Source: Mauremys mutica (Eukaryota; Chordata; Testudines; Geoemydidae). Taken from it: a stretch of 64,000 nucleotides of DNA. The stretch lies in the NCBI RefSeq assembly GCF_020497125.1, contig NC_059087.1, positions 18,943,925 to 19,007,924 of the forward strand. The letters are read 5' to 3'. A program made the translations under genes and the position numbers. Shown piece by piece: positions 47,373 through 58,500 of this stretch. The notes below the pieces were generated by a model, which had not been told where the DNA came from, did no database searches, and was given only the letters and a program-made list of their open reading frames with translations. The first letter of the stretch is position 1; each line of letters begins with the position of its first letter.

Positions 47373-50300
47373 ATGTCTTCAGAAGCCCCATTGGACACAG
47401 AGCTCAGCAGAAGAAGCCTCAAGAAGCAATGCTCGTTCACCATCGAGAACATTCTCTCCAGCCCAACAGAGAGAAGCCCCCAGGTTCTGGTCCCGTTCTG
47501 TCTCCAGGGGATCTTGGACTGTGAGCCCAAGGGGTTGTGTGGGCTGGAGGCCATCGCTGCTGGCTCTCTGCAGGAGGAGGAGGAGGAGGAAGAAGAAGAA
47601 CTGGAAGCTGCTGGGTGCAGCTGCTGTTGCTGTTCTCATGCAAGCACCCGTTCCCTGCAGGATTCTTCAAATTGGCTAGGTAAGTATTCTCCTGTTTTAT
47701 GAGTCATTGTGTGGATCCCATAGGGGGCAGGGCGCGGGGGCATTGCAGTTGGCACTCACGAGGGCACCAACACAGTAAAGTAGCAAAACCTGGGACTATA
47801 GTGACATTACTGCATTGTGGCCTGCAGCCCTGTCATCATGCCCTGGGATTTTGTTAGCCCTCAACCTCAGCAAAGTTGGGAAGGGTCAGTTCTCAGACGC
47901 AGGGCTCCAAGGAACAGTGCGTGTGTTGCAGGATATAATGTAGGTGATTCAGTAGCTGGCACACTTCTTTCCGAGGCAGTATTGTATCAACGTCCCAACA
48001 TTGTTTAAACGTGGCACTAGGCTGCTGCTCTCTAAGATAAAGAAGGAAGGCCCTGAATTCTGATAGTCATCAATGAACCTATGGCATTCGTTGCAACAGG
48101 AGAGATGTTGATCTAATTCAGGTAACTAGATTCTGCCAAACTACATCCCTGCTACAGCTGGGTATTGCTCCTTGAGCCTGTGGTTTGTACAGGACTGATG
48201 TGCATTTAAGCATGTGTTTAAAGTTAAGTACGCTGAAGTCCTTAGACGAATCAGGGCCTGTTTGCTGTAGTTCACTGCAAGAGTGGCTGCATTTCAGGGC
48301 GGATGAAGTGGTTCATGTATAGCATTTGTATCTCAGTTTAAGTGTGTCAAGTGCTTTGGGACAAAAGGTGCTATATACATTTAAGACATTTGATTATTAG
48401 CAATATTTTTTTATATTTTTACGGAGTAAACATAGTTTTAAAATGGCTAGTTATCATTTGTAAAGCACTTTGAAGATGAAGAGAATGGTATAAGAGCTAA
48501 ACACCATTACTGGGCTAAAAGTAGCCAGTGAGTAAATCTTTAGTAAAGTACGCAGGATTTGGTTCATTATTAGGGGAGTGACTTCAGTAATAACACTTTC
48601 GTTTCATTATATGTAAAAAAAAAAGTTATATTTCTATATCAGTTAGTTCTGGAACAGCTGTTGTATAATTCCTGGCACAGTAAAGAAAAAAGGACGTGCA
48701 GAGATTTCTTAGTTACAAGTAGTTATGATGGAGTCTCCCACATTTGGGTTTAAACTGTTTTTTACTGGTAAGCATCCTCCGAAATGGACTTGCAGATCTG
48801 ATGGCAGATACAAGCTCAGACCAAAGGAAAAGGCATTTTTTCCTCATTACTCTCCATGACTGTCAGTTTCGTGCCATTACTTTGAATGTGAGCATGGGAG
48901 AACTTACTCTGAATTTCATATAACATTCGGAGTTTGGTTTGTGCTACGGAGAAGTCTCCATGGACTATTGCACGGAGACTACCAAAGTCGTTTCACTTGA
49001 GACCACAACATGAGTGTCCAGATGTGAAAAGCTAGTGTAATCTGCATTACTTGGCACCGTCTTTTCCTACCAGGGCCGCAAAACCACCTGTGGATTCTTG
49101 CTGTAACCTAGCCAGTCCCACAATCCATCATGACCACAAAGGCAAACATTGGCTGTCCAGTCTGATGTCTCTTTCCTTTACCCTTCTGTGACCATGGACC
49201 CAATCCTGTGACATCTCAACTGCTGGCTGAAGGGCTCTGAGCACTCTGAGCTCCCCGTGACCTCAGGGAAAGCTGAGAGTGCTCAGTATCTCGCAGTAGA
49301 GGGCCCTTAGCCTTTACAAACTCCAGTGCAGCTCTCTGGGGGTAAAGACCCAAAGCCCCTGGCGATGAAGGGACTGCCCTGCATCAGCCATAGAAGCTGG
49401 TAACATTTCACAGTGTGGAAGCAAAGCTGACAGGGTCACTGTTTTTTGTGGGCCAGCTCCCATTTCTCCTGTTGCTTTCCTTTTTATCTGCCTCACAGGG
49501 AGGTTTCTGCAAACCTCCGAAAAACAGGTCAAGAACTGCCTCCCCCGCCTGCTTTTGGCCAGCAGCCCTCAGACACTGGTGTATGCGCTGAGATTGCTGT
49601 CTGGGTCCTAATGGGACCCCATAGTGGCAGCGTTAACCCCAGCTCAGGTTGGAAGGTCTTTCCTGACCCTTCCTGGAATTCCCCCTTCCCCTTTGATACC
49701 ACTCGAGTTCTGCAGAGTTACTTGAGAGAGCGCTCTACAATCCTCCTGAATTCTGGGGGAGAGAGAGAGACTTCTCATTCAATCTTGTTAGTTTTTTTGG
49801 ATATACCCTTGAGTTGCGTGGCAAGGGTATGGGTGGATCTGCTATAATGGATCTTGGGATCCTACTGGAGTGCTGCTGACTCTCATGACTTCGAGTGTTT
49901 TTCTTAAAGCCCCAGCTCCTGAAATTAGGAGGTTCGGTGAAAATCTCACCTTTCATTGGAAAAAGAAAAGTTTGTTTCTTGCCCCCTGATTGCAGAGAAA
50001 AGCTTGGAAATGTGGTCCAAGTGCATCCCGAAGGCTAACAAACCACAAAACAAATAAAAAGAATCCCAGATTTATTATATTAAACCATCTTGTAGCTTTG
50101 AATCCAGTCTCATGGTTTTTGGGAGCCTGACTCATGCCATTTTAATGCTTGTGGTTGGCAATACTGCAGCTGGGCAGTAAACCAGGAGAACATCACCAGA
50201 ATTCCTTCACCCTTCTCGAGTGGAATCCTTGGATCCTTTTTGTCTTTTCCTCTTTCTTCTTTTTGTCTCCTTCCTCTGAAGCATCTGGGACAGCCCCAGA

Positions 50301-51985
50301 GCTGGAGAGGAGACACTGGATGGGGCTGGCCAGGGCTCTGAGGTGGCACCAGGCATTCTGTCTCTCAGGTGCTCGACTGGCTGGTTCTTGCTCACATGCT
50401 CAGGGTCTAACTGATTGTCACATGTGGGGTCAGGAAGGAATTTTCTCCCAGGTCAGATTGGTGAGGGCATTGGGAGTTTTTCACTTTCCCCTGCAGCGTG
50501 TGGGTGCAGGTTGCTTGTTAGGACATGTGGGTGCATCTCATTTCCCTGCCATTGCAGAGGCCTCAGGCACTAGTGCACCTCAGTCACTCCTGTTCTCTGC
50601 CTGTATAACACAGTCGTCTAGTATCCTGAGGGCTGGAATACCTTCCTCCAAGCTGTTGGGTTTAGTGTGCAGGTGCTGGGAGGTGTTGGTGGCCTGTGAT
50701 ATACAGGAGGTCAGACTAAATAATCTGGTGGTCCCTTCTGTTCTTCAACTCTCTGCCTCTCCTGGAACCTAGAGGATTCCAGTCAATCGCTGTCTCCTAT
50801 CCCAGGCCTCACATTATGGCAGCCACGCTTTCATTTCATCCAAGGGGGCTGAATGTGGCTCTGTCCCAAGCCAGTCAATGCTGATCCATCATGAGTCACC
50901 CAGAGGGGTTCAAGCAGAGTCTGAGTATGCTGCCTCCATAGCAGCCCCAACTTCGGCCTACATGGAATTGAAGCGGGGCCGGCCTTTCTCCAGAGAGCGC
51001 TTAGTTTGTTTTGATTCTGTAATCAAACTGGTAAATTCTAACTCTCCTTTTATTAGACACCAGGTTCCCCTGGCCCATGAGGCTAATTCATCCCACTGCC
51101 AGAGCGTGTAAGAATCTTCGTGGGAGCCAGAATGAGCTGCAGACCTTCCACCAGATCCAAAGGCGGACCCGCCGGCACCGGACCATCTTCACTGAAGATC
51201 AGCTACAGGCCCTGGAGGCACTTTTCAACCAGAACCAGTACCCAGATGTTATCACCAGAGAGCACCTGGCCAACCGCATCCACTTGAAGGAGGAGAGAGT
51301 AGAGGTGAGATTCTTCCACACTACAGAGATCAAAACAGTTTTTGCCCCGTTTACTAAAAAAAATAAAGAGGAATCTGGTTCAGGAGCGGTTTTTATGCTC
51401 CCTCAGGGGGCTGCAGATGTAGCACCTCAAAGTGCAATTGAAAAAACACATTGTAAATTCCGTAAGCCATAGGATAAGGCCAGGACACAATGGATGTGTG
51501 TAGGAGAACACTCACCCATTGTTTTTATGGCCTGACACACTCACAGGCACTCTCTCACGCACACACCGCTTAATTCTGCGGTCACTGCCCTGCTTTCAAA
51601 CATTTTCATGTTCTGCAGAACACTTTTGTTTACCATTGGGCTTCCTGGCTCACCTGCCCACCTTGAAAGTAACTGAACATGAATTCCAGGGAGGGAGTCC
51701 TCAGGTGGCTCTTGTCCTGAGTTACCTGTGCGGGAGCAGCCAGAGTAGAGCATACTGCCAAATCCTAGTGCTTCCCATCACGCTGTAAAATCCAAAGTTG
51801 TAAATGCCAATTGCTTTCAGGGCTGGGCTGTTTCATGGAGGCTGGAGATAAATGTTGCATTTCTTTTATTAAATGTCTAGGTTTGGTTTAAAAATCGACG
51901 GGCCAAGTGGAGGCATCAGAAAAGAGCTTCTGCTTCGGCTCTGCTCCTTCAAGGCACCAAGAAACCCTCGGAGGAGAACTGCTAA
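47373..51985 (+). CDS. GSC2: Goosecoid-2 homeobox protein, 3 exons
   Basis: Exons: 47373-47679, 51057-51304, 51881-51985; all GT-AG, phases consistent, giving 219 aa (human GSC2 about 205). The N-terminus has an eh1-type repressor motif (FTIENIL, residues 22-28) that binds Groucho/TLE co-repressors. A nine-glutamate tract (about 68-76) and a CSCCCC cluster follow. The homeodomain (about 140-199) reads TRRHRTIF...WFKNRRAKW with Lys at position 50, as in Goosecoid/OTX/PITX. The second intron falls between homeodomain codons 46 and 47, typical of paired-class homeobox genes. The end [12 protein letters not shown]...EENC matches GSC2 rather than GSC. It is a nuclear DNA-binding transcriptional repressor, known in mouse to be expressed in brain. 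Start ATG chosen because eh1 follows closely. Confidence 0.93.
49873..50160 (+). repeat. interspersed repeat, copy B
   Basis: Shares with copy A (45.9 kb) the closing text CCAGTCTCATGGTTTTTGGG and GGTTGGCAATACTG, and internal AACAAATAAAAAGAATCCCA. Same orientation as copy A. Confidence 0.6.
50200..50762 (+). mobile_element. CR1 LINE, 3' UTR part, in GSC2 intron 1
   Basis: Parallel to the copy at 4.4-5.0 kb: GCTGGTTCTTGCTCACATGC, TCAGGAAGGAATTTTC, CCTGAGGGCTGGAATACC, then the end ATAATCTGGTGGTCCC. Sense to GSC2. Confidence 0.75.
51305..51880 (+). other. GSC2 intron 2
   Basis: 576 nt, GTGAGA donor and TGTCTAG acceptor. The reading frame stays open for about 55 codons past the donor, but the homeodomain would lose helix 3, so retention is not likely to make a working factor. 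Confidence 0.7.
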
Positions 51986-52445
51986 GGGACTGACACTAAA
52001 GGCTCACAGGGTTCCTGTGAAAAGCACCAGTTGCCCTGATCCACTGGGTTTGCAGCAAGGTGGGACAGATGGAAGAGGAGCGGGGCTGGAGGGGGAAAGC
52101 AGTGAGGGAATCTCCTGATTCGATGGGGTAAAGGGCAGGGAAAGGGAGGTGCTGTATTTTCAAGTCTTTAGCTTTTTCATCCAAAAAAAGTTCATCTCGT
52201 GACAAATACAACAAACGAGTCGCAGGGCATGTTCCTCAAAAGCTTAAGCTGAAAAGTTGCCAAATGCCAAAGGCGGGGATAGCGCTTGCCCCAACGTTAG
52301 TGTTGTAGCTGCATGTGTGGATGACGGAGAAAGATTTCTCTCATCTTGTCTTTGTTCCTGTACAGATAGCGTTGTGCCTGTTTTGTTGTTATAAAGTAGA
52401 TTCGGAGACCATACTGGATAATGGCCTGGGGTTTACATTGTTTTT
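51986..52445 (+). other. GSC2 3' flank / probable 3' UTR
   Basis: No coding frame. The nearest AATAAA is at 52760-52765, downstream of a MITE. A further candidate, AATAAA at 54428-54433, sits in an AT-rich non-repeat stretch (54240-54600). The true 3' end cannot be set from sequence alone. Confidence 0.4.
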
Positions 52446-52640
52446 ACAAGCAGCAAAGAGTCCTGTGGCACCTTATAGACTAACAGATGTATTGGAGCAT
52501 GAGCTTTCGTGGGTGATGCATCCGACGAAGTGGGGATTCACCCACGAAAGCTCATGCTCCAATGCGTCTGTTAGTCTATAAGGTGTCACAGGACTCTTTG
52601 GTGCTTTTACAGATCCAGACTAACACGGCTCCCCCTCTGA
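52446..52640. mobile_element. hAT-like palindromic MITE, nearly complete
   Basis: 62-nt arms at 52454-52515 and 52539-52600 are inverted with 3 mismatches and a 23-nt loop. Outside the right arm the TIR side chain CCAGACTAACACGGCT and CCCCTCTG is present; the corresponding left end is missing. Same family as 32.04 and 56.86 kb. Confidence 0.8.
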
Positions 52641-53319
52641 TTGTTTTTACACTGTCATGATGGTGTCTACAGTTGCATTTCAGGGTCAAGGTGGACACTG
52701 ATTCATTACACAACTCATTCCTTAAACAAACTAACAAAGGCTCTATTTGCATTCTTCAAAATAAATTCATGTACAGAGTAGGGGGCATCAAAGTACTATT
52801 AGTGCTTTCAAACTAACAACTTCAACTAACCTGTGCTCACTCATGGCTGTAGTACAGTTGGTTGTTAGTGCACACAAGGCCATTTGTATACTGAGCAATC
52901 TTCTCTTTCCATGAGGGACCACTCCGCAGCTGCTCTGCTCGCAGTGTGGGTTGGGTTACCCAGAATGGGGCAACAGCAGTTGCCAACCCCGAACATGATG
53001 GCAAAAGAGAAATGAAAACTAAACTGTAGAACTGCAGAGGAAAAGCAGCCCCTGCTGCTATGGGTAGCTACTAGAGTGTCTACTGATAGAAGGGCGTATT
53101 TCACCAGAGAAGCTGGTTGTTTCCCTTTTATTTTGTTTCACTCAGCTTGGATAATTAAACTAGATCCGTCGGTTTCACTTTCCGGTTCTCATGCACTAAG
53201 ACCTTGCTTTGGGGTCTGGAGTGGTGCATTGGGCTTCACAACAACAACACGGAGGAAAGTTTCAGCCCCAGAACTATCTATGTGGTGCCCCACCTGCTGT
53301 GTAAGCGCTAAGGATGATA

Positions 53320-53462
53320 ACTGTTTGCAGTGTTGTAGCCATAGCAGTCCTAGGATATTAAAGAGACAAGGTGGGTGAGGTCATATCTTTTATTGGATCA
53401 ACTTCTGCTGGCGAGAGCTTGTCTCTCAAGATATTAACTCACCCACCGTGTCTCTCTAAGGA
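53320..53462. mobile_element. palindromic MITE
   Basis: Arms around AGAGACAAGGTGGGTGAG and its inverse CTCACCCACCGTGTCTCT surround ATATCTTTTATTGGATCAAC. A fragment of the same family is at 32.57 kb. Confidence 0.65.
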
Positions 53463-53590
53463 TGATAATTGGCCATGTCCTACAAGACCAGTCAGCTTTT
53501 GAAGAATCGTTCCTGATTTCCATCCCCATTCTGTTTTATTCCTTGCAGACAGATTCCCTTTCATTTTTAGACTTGGATCCCTCCATGATA

Positions 53591-53591
<1 letters not shown>

Positions 53592-53623
<32 letters not shown>
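53592..53623. repeat. (TG)n microsatellite
   Basis: About 15 uninterrupted TG units downstream of GSC2. Confidence 0.9.
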
Positions 53624-53627
<4 letters not shown>

Positions 53628-53639
53628 AATGTTGCTGGA

Positions 53640-53830
53640 GTTCTTTTCAAGCTGTCTGTAAAATAAAGATTCATAAATAAATGTACGGGGGAGACAGCTG
53701 TTACTGGGACTGGAGCCCTGGCATCGAGCCTGCCAAACACGATGCTCCTCACAAAAGTAGTAACTTTACTAATTTAAGTCCACAAAGATTCTGTCACTGT
53801 AAATAACACTTTGCACTTCCACAGCATCGT
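53640..53830 (+). repeat. dispersed repeat, copy 1 (copy 2 at 60940-61100)
   Basis: Both copies share AGCTGTTACTGGG, TAATTTAAGT..ACAAAGATTCT and AAATAA..TTTGCACTT blocks in the same order. Class unknown. Confidence 0.5.
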
Positions 53831-54879
53831 TCCCTTCCTTCTGTGCTGCAGGGCTGACACCAAGAGCCACACGCCAGTGTAGAATTTTCAACACAAGGGT
53901 ATTGAGTTAATCCTGAGTGATGCCATATTCTGGTGGAGAATGTGCTCTACTGGGGGTCTGCAGCTGAACAGCGTAGCCCTGAAACGTGGGAGCGCTGGCC
54001 AGGGTGTGGGGCATGGCTAGGGGATAACATATCCAGTGTTTGAACGCTGGGAATTGTAATCTTGTTTTAGGATAGGACACACACACACACAGGCAAAATA
54101 ATACTAATCTGTTTTCCCCAAGCGAACTACCTGAAAAGCACGAATTAAACATTAATGCAATGTTTATCTTTTCAAAGATATATATAGGCTTGGCAGGATT
54201 CGATTATCAGTAAATGTCAATTTCACCGAACACATACAAGTCAATGAAAAAATATATCCATTGATAATAATAAAAAATTACATCTGGATAAAGCGAATGA
54301 AAATGCTGCCTGAGAACTTAAGTTTAATTTAAGAATATTTTCTTTGTATATTTTGACATGTGACGCGGACAATTTGTGTTTTGACGGTTGTAAAGTTTTA
54401 ACTTTGTATATCTCAGTGTCTTCTGTCAATAAATAATGATTGTTTGACCCTCCAGACTTCCTGCAGCTGTGAAAATGTAAATAGATCCAAATAAAATAGC
54501 TTAAAACCATAATGTTGTGTAGCTGTGGAAACTGAAATGGATAAAAATAGAGAACAGGCTTAAAAATAAACATTGATATTTTCCATCAAAATTTATGAAA
54601 AAATACAAGTTGAATTCTGCCCTGCCTGGGTATTTAGCACCAGTGCAGTACTTCCAAGCAGTAATTTCTGCCATCTGTGACTTAGGAAGACAGTACATAA
54701 ATAAATACACTACTGTGTTACGTTCACTTTCAGTTGTGTGTTTCTGGCAGGAATCTGGGGTGTGTTCCCTTCACTCTGGTGGATGGTTTTTATTGCTCAG
54801 AAACAAGGGCATGCTAGGGTGAGTATCTGCAGGCCAGCTGCAGGGAATCTATAGACTCAATAAACCCACTCTGCAAGTT

Positions 54880-55500
54880 CGGCAGCGCATCCCTGTATTC
54901 AGCCTCGCGCTTCAGTCTGGGGTCAGTCTGCCATTGTCTGAACCCGCTGCGGTCAAGCCGCCGGCCCCCTGCTCGTCCCCGACGCGCTTGCGTCCTTAGC
55001 CGCCCTTCCTCCTCCTTGCCGGCAGGGGGAGCGCTCTCCCGTTGCGACGCGCTAGCCGCTCTCCGTGGTTTCCCGTTAGCCCGCCGCTCTAGGCTTGCCA
55101 GGCGCCTCTCGGCGGCGCTGCTAGCGCCCGGAAGCGGGACTCGCGCGCTAAAAGAAAACTACAAGTCCCAACAAGCAGCGCGCTGCGACGGTGGCTGGGA
55201 AGGGCTAACACCCCCCTCCACATACACACACCCCACCACCCTTCACCGATCCTGGCCGCCTCGGCTCCTGCCCCGAGAAACCGCGGACGCCCCCTTGTCC
55301 TGGCTGACAGCGATCCTCGGCCTGGCGCCATGGAGGAGCCGGGGGCTCCCGTCACCGCCGCCGCCTCGCCCCTGGCGCTGGTGCCCCTGCAGGCCGACGG
55401 GGCCGCCGTGGCTGTGCTGCGGGAAGCGGCCCAGGAGCCCCCCAAGCGCCGTAAGAGGATCCTGGACGAGGAGAGCTACATCGAGGTGATCGGGCCGGGC
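54880..55500 (+). promoter_or_regulatory. CpG island / ESS2 promoter
   Basis: GC-rich and CpG-dense, with no TATA. An ETS/GABP-type site CCGGAAGCGG lies at 55128-55137 and a ZNF143-type site ACTACAAGTCCCAACAAGC at 55158-55176, 150-200 nt upstream of the ATG. Both are common in housekeeping promoters. Confidence 0.7.
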
Positions 55501-58500
55501 CGGGCACGGGGGGCCGGGGCTGTCTGGGGGGGCAAAGGGGGGGCTGCCTGTGAGGAGGGAGGTTGGGGCTGTCTTGGGGTTGGGGAGGGGGGCCGGGCTG
55601 TCTGGTGGGGAGGCGGCAAAGGGGGGGCGCTCTGGAGAGGGAGGCCAGGCCTGTCTTGGGCGGTCGGGTTGGGGAGGGAGGCTGGGGCTGTCTGGGGGGG
55701 GGAAACAAAGGGGGGGCGGTCTGGGGGGGGAGGCCAGGCCTGTCTTGGGGTTGGGGAGGGAGGCTGGGGCTGTCTGGGGGGGGAACAGAGGGGGGGCGGT
55801 CTGGGGGGGGAGGCCAGGCCTGTCTTGGGGTTGGGGAGGGAGGCTGGGGCTGTCTGAGGGGGAAGAGGGGGGGTGGTCTGGGGGGGGGAGGCCAGGCCTG
55901 TCTTGGGGTTGGGGAGGGAGGCTGGGGCTGTCTGAGGGTAGGTAGGCTGTGTGGGGAGTGGTCAGTCACTGCAGATGGGGTCCGAGGGTCAGTGTGAGTT
56001 GGGTCCTATCTCCTTTTCCTTGCGAGGCAGCCCCAGCTTGCCCTATTCATGAAGGGGGAGGGCGGGAAGGCTGACATAGTGAGTGATATCTCCCCCCCAC
56101 CCCGATCGGGTCCCCCCCACTGTGGCTCAAACCGTGGGTCTGGAAGCCACGCTTTGTGCCTCTCCCCAAAAGGGGCCCTGACCACTCAGCATTGCCCAGA
56201 ACATTGTTAGAACAAGGGGGAACGTGGTTTCAGACACCCCGACCCGTCTGTGTCAACGTGGGTGGCTATACAGCCCCACTGTTCTGTGTTTAAAACTTAT
56301 TAACCCTGCTCCTGGGTGGAGAACCCATCCCACCAGCTGGGGAAAACACTGACCACACAGGGAAGGGTGAAACTGATGGTGTACAAGGTGCTCCCTAATA
56401 CACAGTAAACAGAGGAAAAATGAAGGGGAAGATTTTTTTCCCCAATCTCTTTTTAATTATAACAACAACAATAAATTGGAGATATACCTATCTCCTAGAA
56501 GTGGAAGGGACCTCGAATGGTCATTGAGTCCAACCCCCTGCCTTCACTAGCAGGACCAAGTACTGATTTTTGCCCCAGATCCCTAAGTGGCCCCCTCAAG
56601 GATTGAGCTCACAATCCTGGGTTTAGCAGGCCAATGCTCAAACCACTGAGCTATCCCTCCCCCCGATGAGGAGTGGTTTTACCCACTAAAACTTATGCCC
56701 AAAGAAATCTGTTAATCTTTAAGGTGCCACCGGACTAGGGTGACCAGACAGCAAATGTGAAAAATCGGGACGGGGGTGGGGAGTAATAGGAGCCTATATA
56801 AGAAAAAATCGGGACTGTCCCTATAAAATCGGAACATCTGGTCACCCTACACTGGAGTACTAGTTGTTTTTGTGGATACAGACTAACACAGCTACCCCTC
56901 TGATACTTTTTAATTATAGTGGCCATAAGATTCTTGTTTGTTTCCTGTCCAAGATTGCAGTGTAACATTACCGTGCAAGTGCACTGCTCTGCAATTGCTG
57001 GGTTTTGCACCAGAGCTGGCTGCGTTTCAGCACTGTATAATGTGACACCTATACAGTATATGTTTATAAATGTTTTTCGCAGAGTATTTTGGGATCCTTC
57101 AAAATTAAAGGTGGTAGATGTAACAACATTTCGTGAAAAATCTGCCAGAGGGAGCCAAATAGGTCAGGTTAACTGTATGTGGACCTTTTCATCTTGGGTT
57201 GTTATACAGGGCCAAATAGGATGCAACAAAGGGTAGAAAGCGGGGGGCATGTATGGAACATGAATCTCCACAGGAGGACTCAGCAAATAAAGTTTGGGAA
57301 CCACTGCTCTAGATCATAGTCGAGCCTGCTGCTGGGGCAATGTCTGGGAAGCCAGCACTGGTATTGTTTGTGCATCTGTGGTACCTCTTGTGGATAAATA
57401 GGACTTCGGTATTAGTCATGCATTGCAGTCAATCAAGGCCTTTCACGGAACCCTAAATCCTTTTCCCCTTCCAAGAAAGCTTCCCCAAACTGATCTTGTT
57501 TTTTCTTGCTTGCCAGGTATGCTTAGAATCATTTGTTCTTTCTCTCTTTAATTATAGAGTTTGGAGAAAATTATTCAGAGGGATTTCTTTCCTGATGTTG
57601 AGAAGTTACGTGCTCAGAAGGAATACTTGGAGGCTGAAGAAAGTGGCGACTTAGAGAAAATGAGACAAATCGCTATCAAATTTGGCTCCTCGTTGGGGAA
57701 ATGGTCCAGGGAGTCACCTGCACCATGTAAGGGCCGGCGCTTGGGTGGCTGATTTCATGGTCAGGCTATTAGTGTGGCTGTGTGTCATAAAGTAAAAGAT
57801 ACGAAGCGCTACTGTCTTTTTGTCACTTTTTATGGATTGTTTTATGCTAGCAAGGTAAATTGTTGTTGTTGAGTGACTGGGAACCCAACTTATTTAAGGC
57901 ACAGAATCGAACATTGTAGCTGCCTTCTGATCTTAATTATGGAAAAGTAGCTATTGCACGGGAGTTACCAGCCTGGATGACACAATGGTGTATTGACAGT
58001 GGCTGGTATCAGCTGCTTTATAGGAAGGGTAAAGGAACCATGTAGAGGAGCGGTTATAAAATAACCAGCCCACTGGGAAACTTCTTCTTAACTCCCATTT
58101 GTTAGAGGTCCCCCTGTGCTCTGAAACATGAGGTGTTATGTCTCTTTGGAAACTCTCAGCTGTCTCTTTAATCCTTGCTATTATAACTCTGCATAGTCTT
58201 GTTATGTCACGCCCTCTTCTGAATCCTGCTACGAAGCTTTATTTAATACAATGGGGTATCCTCTTAATTAACACACTCCAGTGGAAATAGATGGCCTGAT
58301 TATCAGAGATTCATGTCATAGGCCTCCACTGTACTGGTTGATTCCTGCTTCTATTTCAGGAATTGCTTTAAAAATAAACCCAGTACAAGCTTTAAAACGT
58401 TTAAAAGCATTTTAAGGTAAGAACTTGTTTAGCATCAGTAAGAGATCAAGGAAGCAGCATGCAATGAACAGAGGGATGTACAGTGACAAAATATGCCAGC

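Larger units (their letters stand above)
47680..51056 (+). other. GSC2 intron 1
   Basis: 3.4 kb. 48290-48520 has LINE/MIR tail phrases (CAAGTGCTTTGGGACA, TGTAAAGCACTTTGAAG). 49873-50160 and 50165-50762 are repeats listed separately. 48520-49870 shows no repeat or frame that I recognise. Confidence 0.6.

Noticed and set aside
51305..51472. Extended GSC2 exon 2 reading past the donor
   Set aside because: The GTGAGA donor sits exactly at the conserved homeodomain 46/47 intron position and exon 3 supplies helix 3 in phase.
55352..55997. Long overlapping frames of Gly/Pro-rich repeats in ESS2 intron 1
   Set aside because: They are translations of the G-rich minisatellite and start after a canonical donor; not coding.
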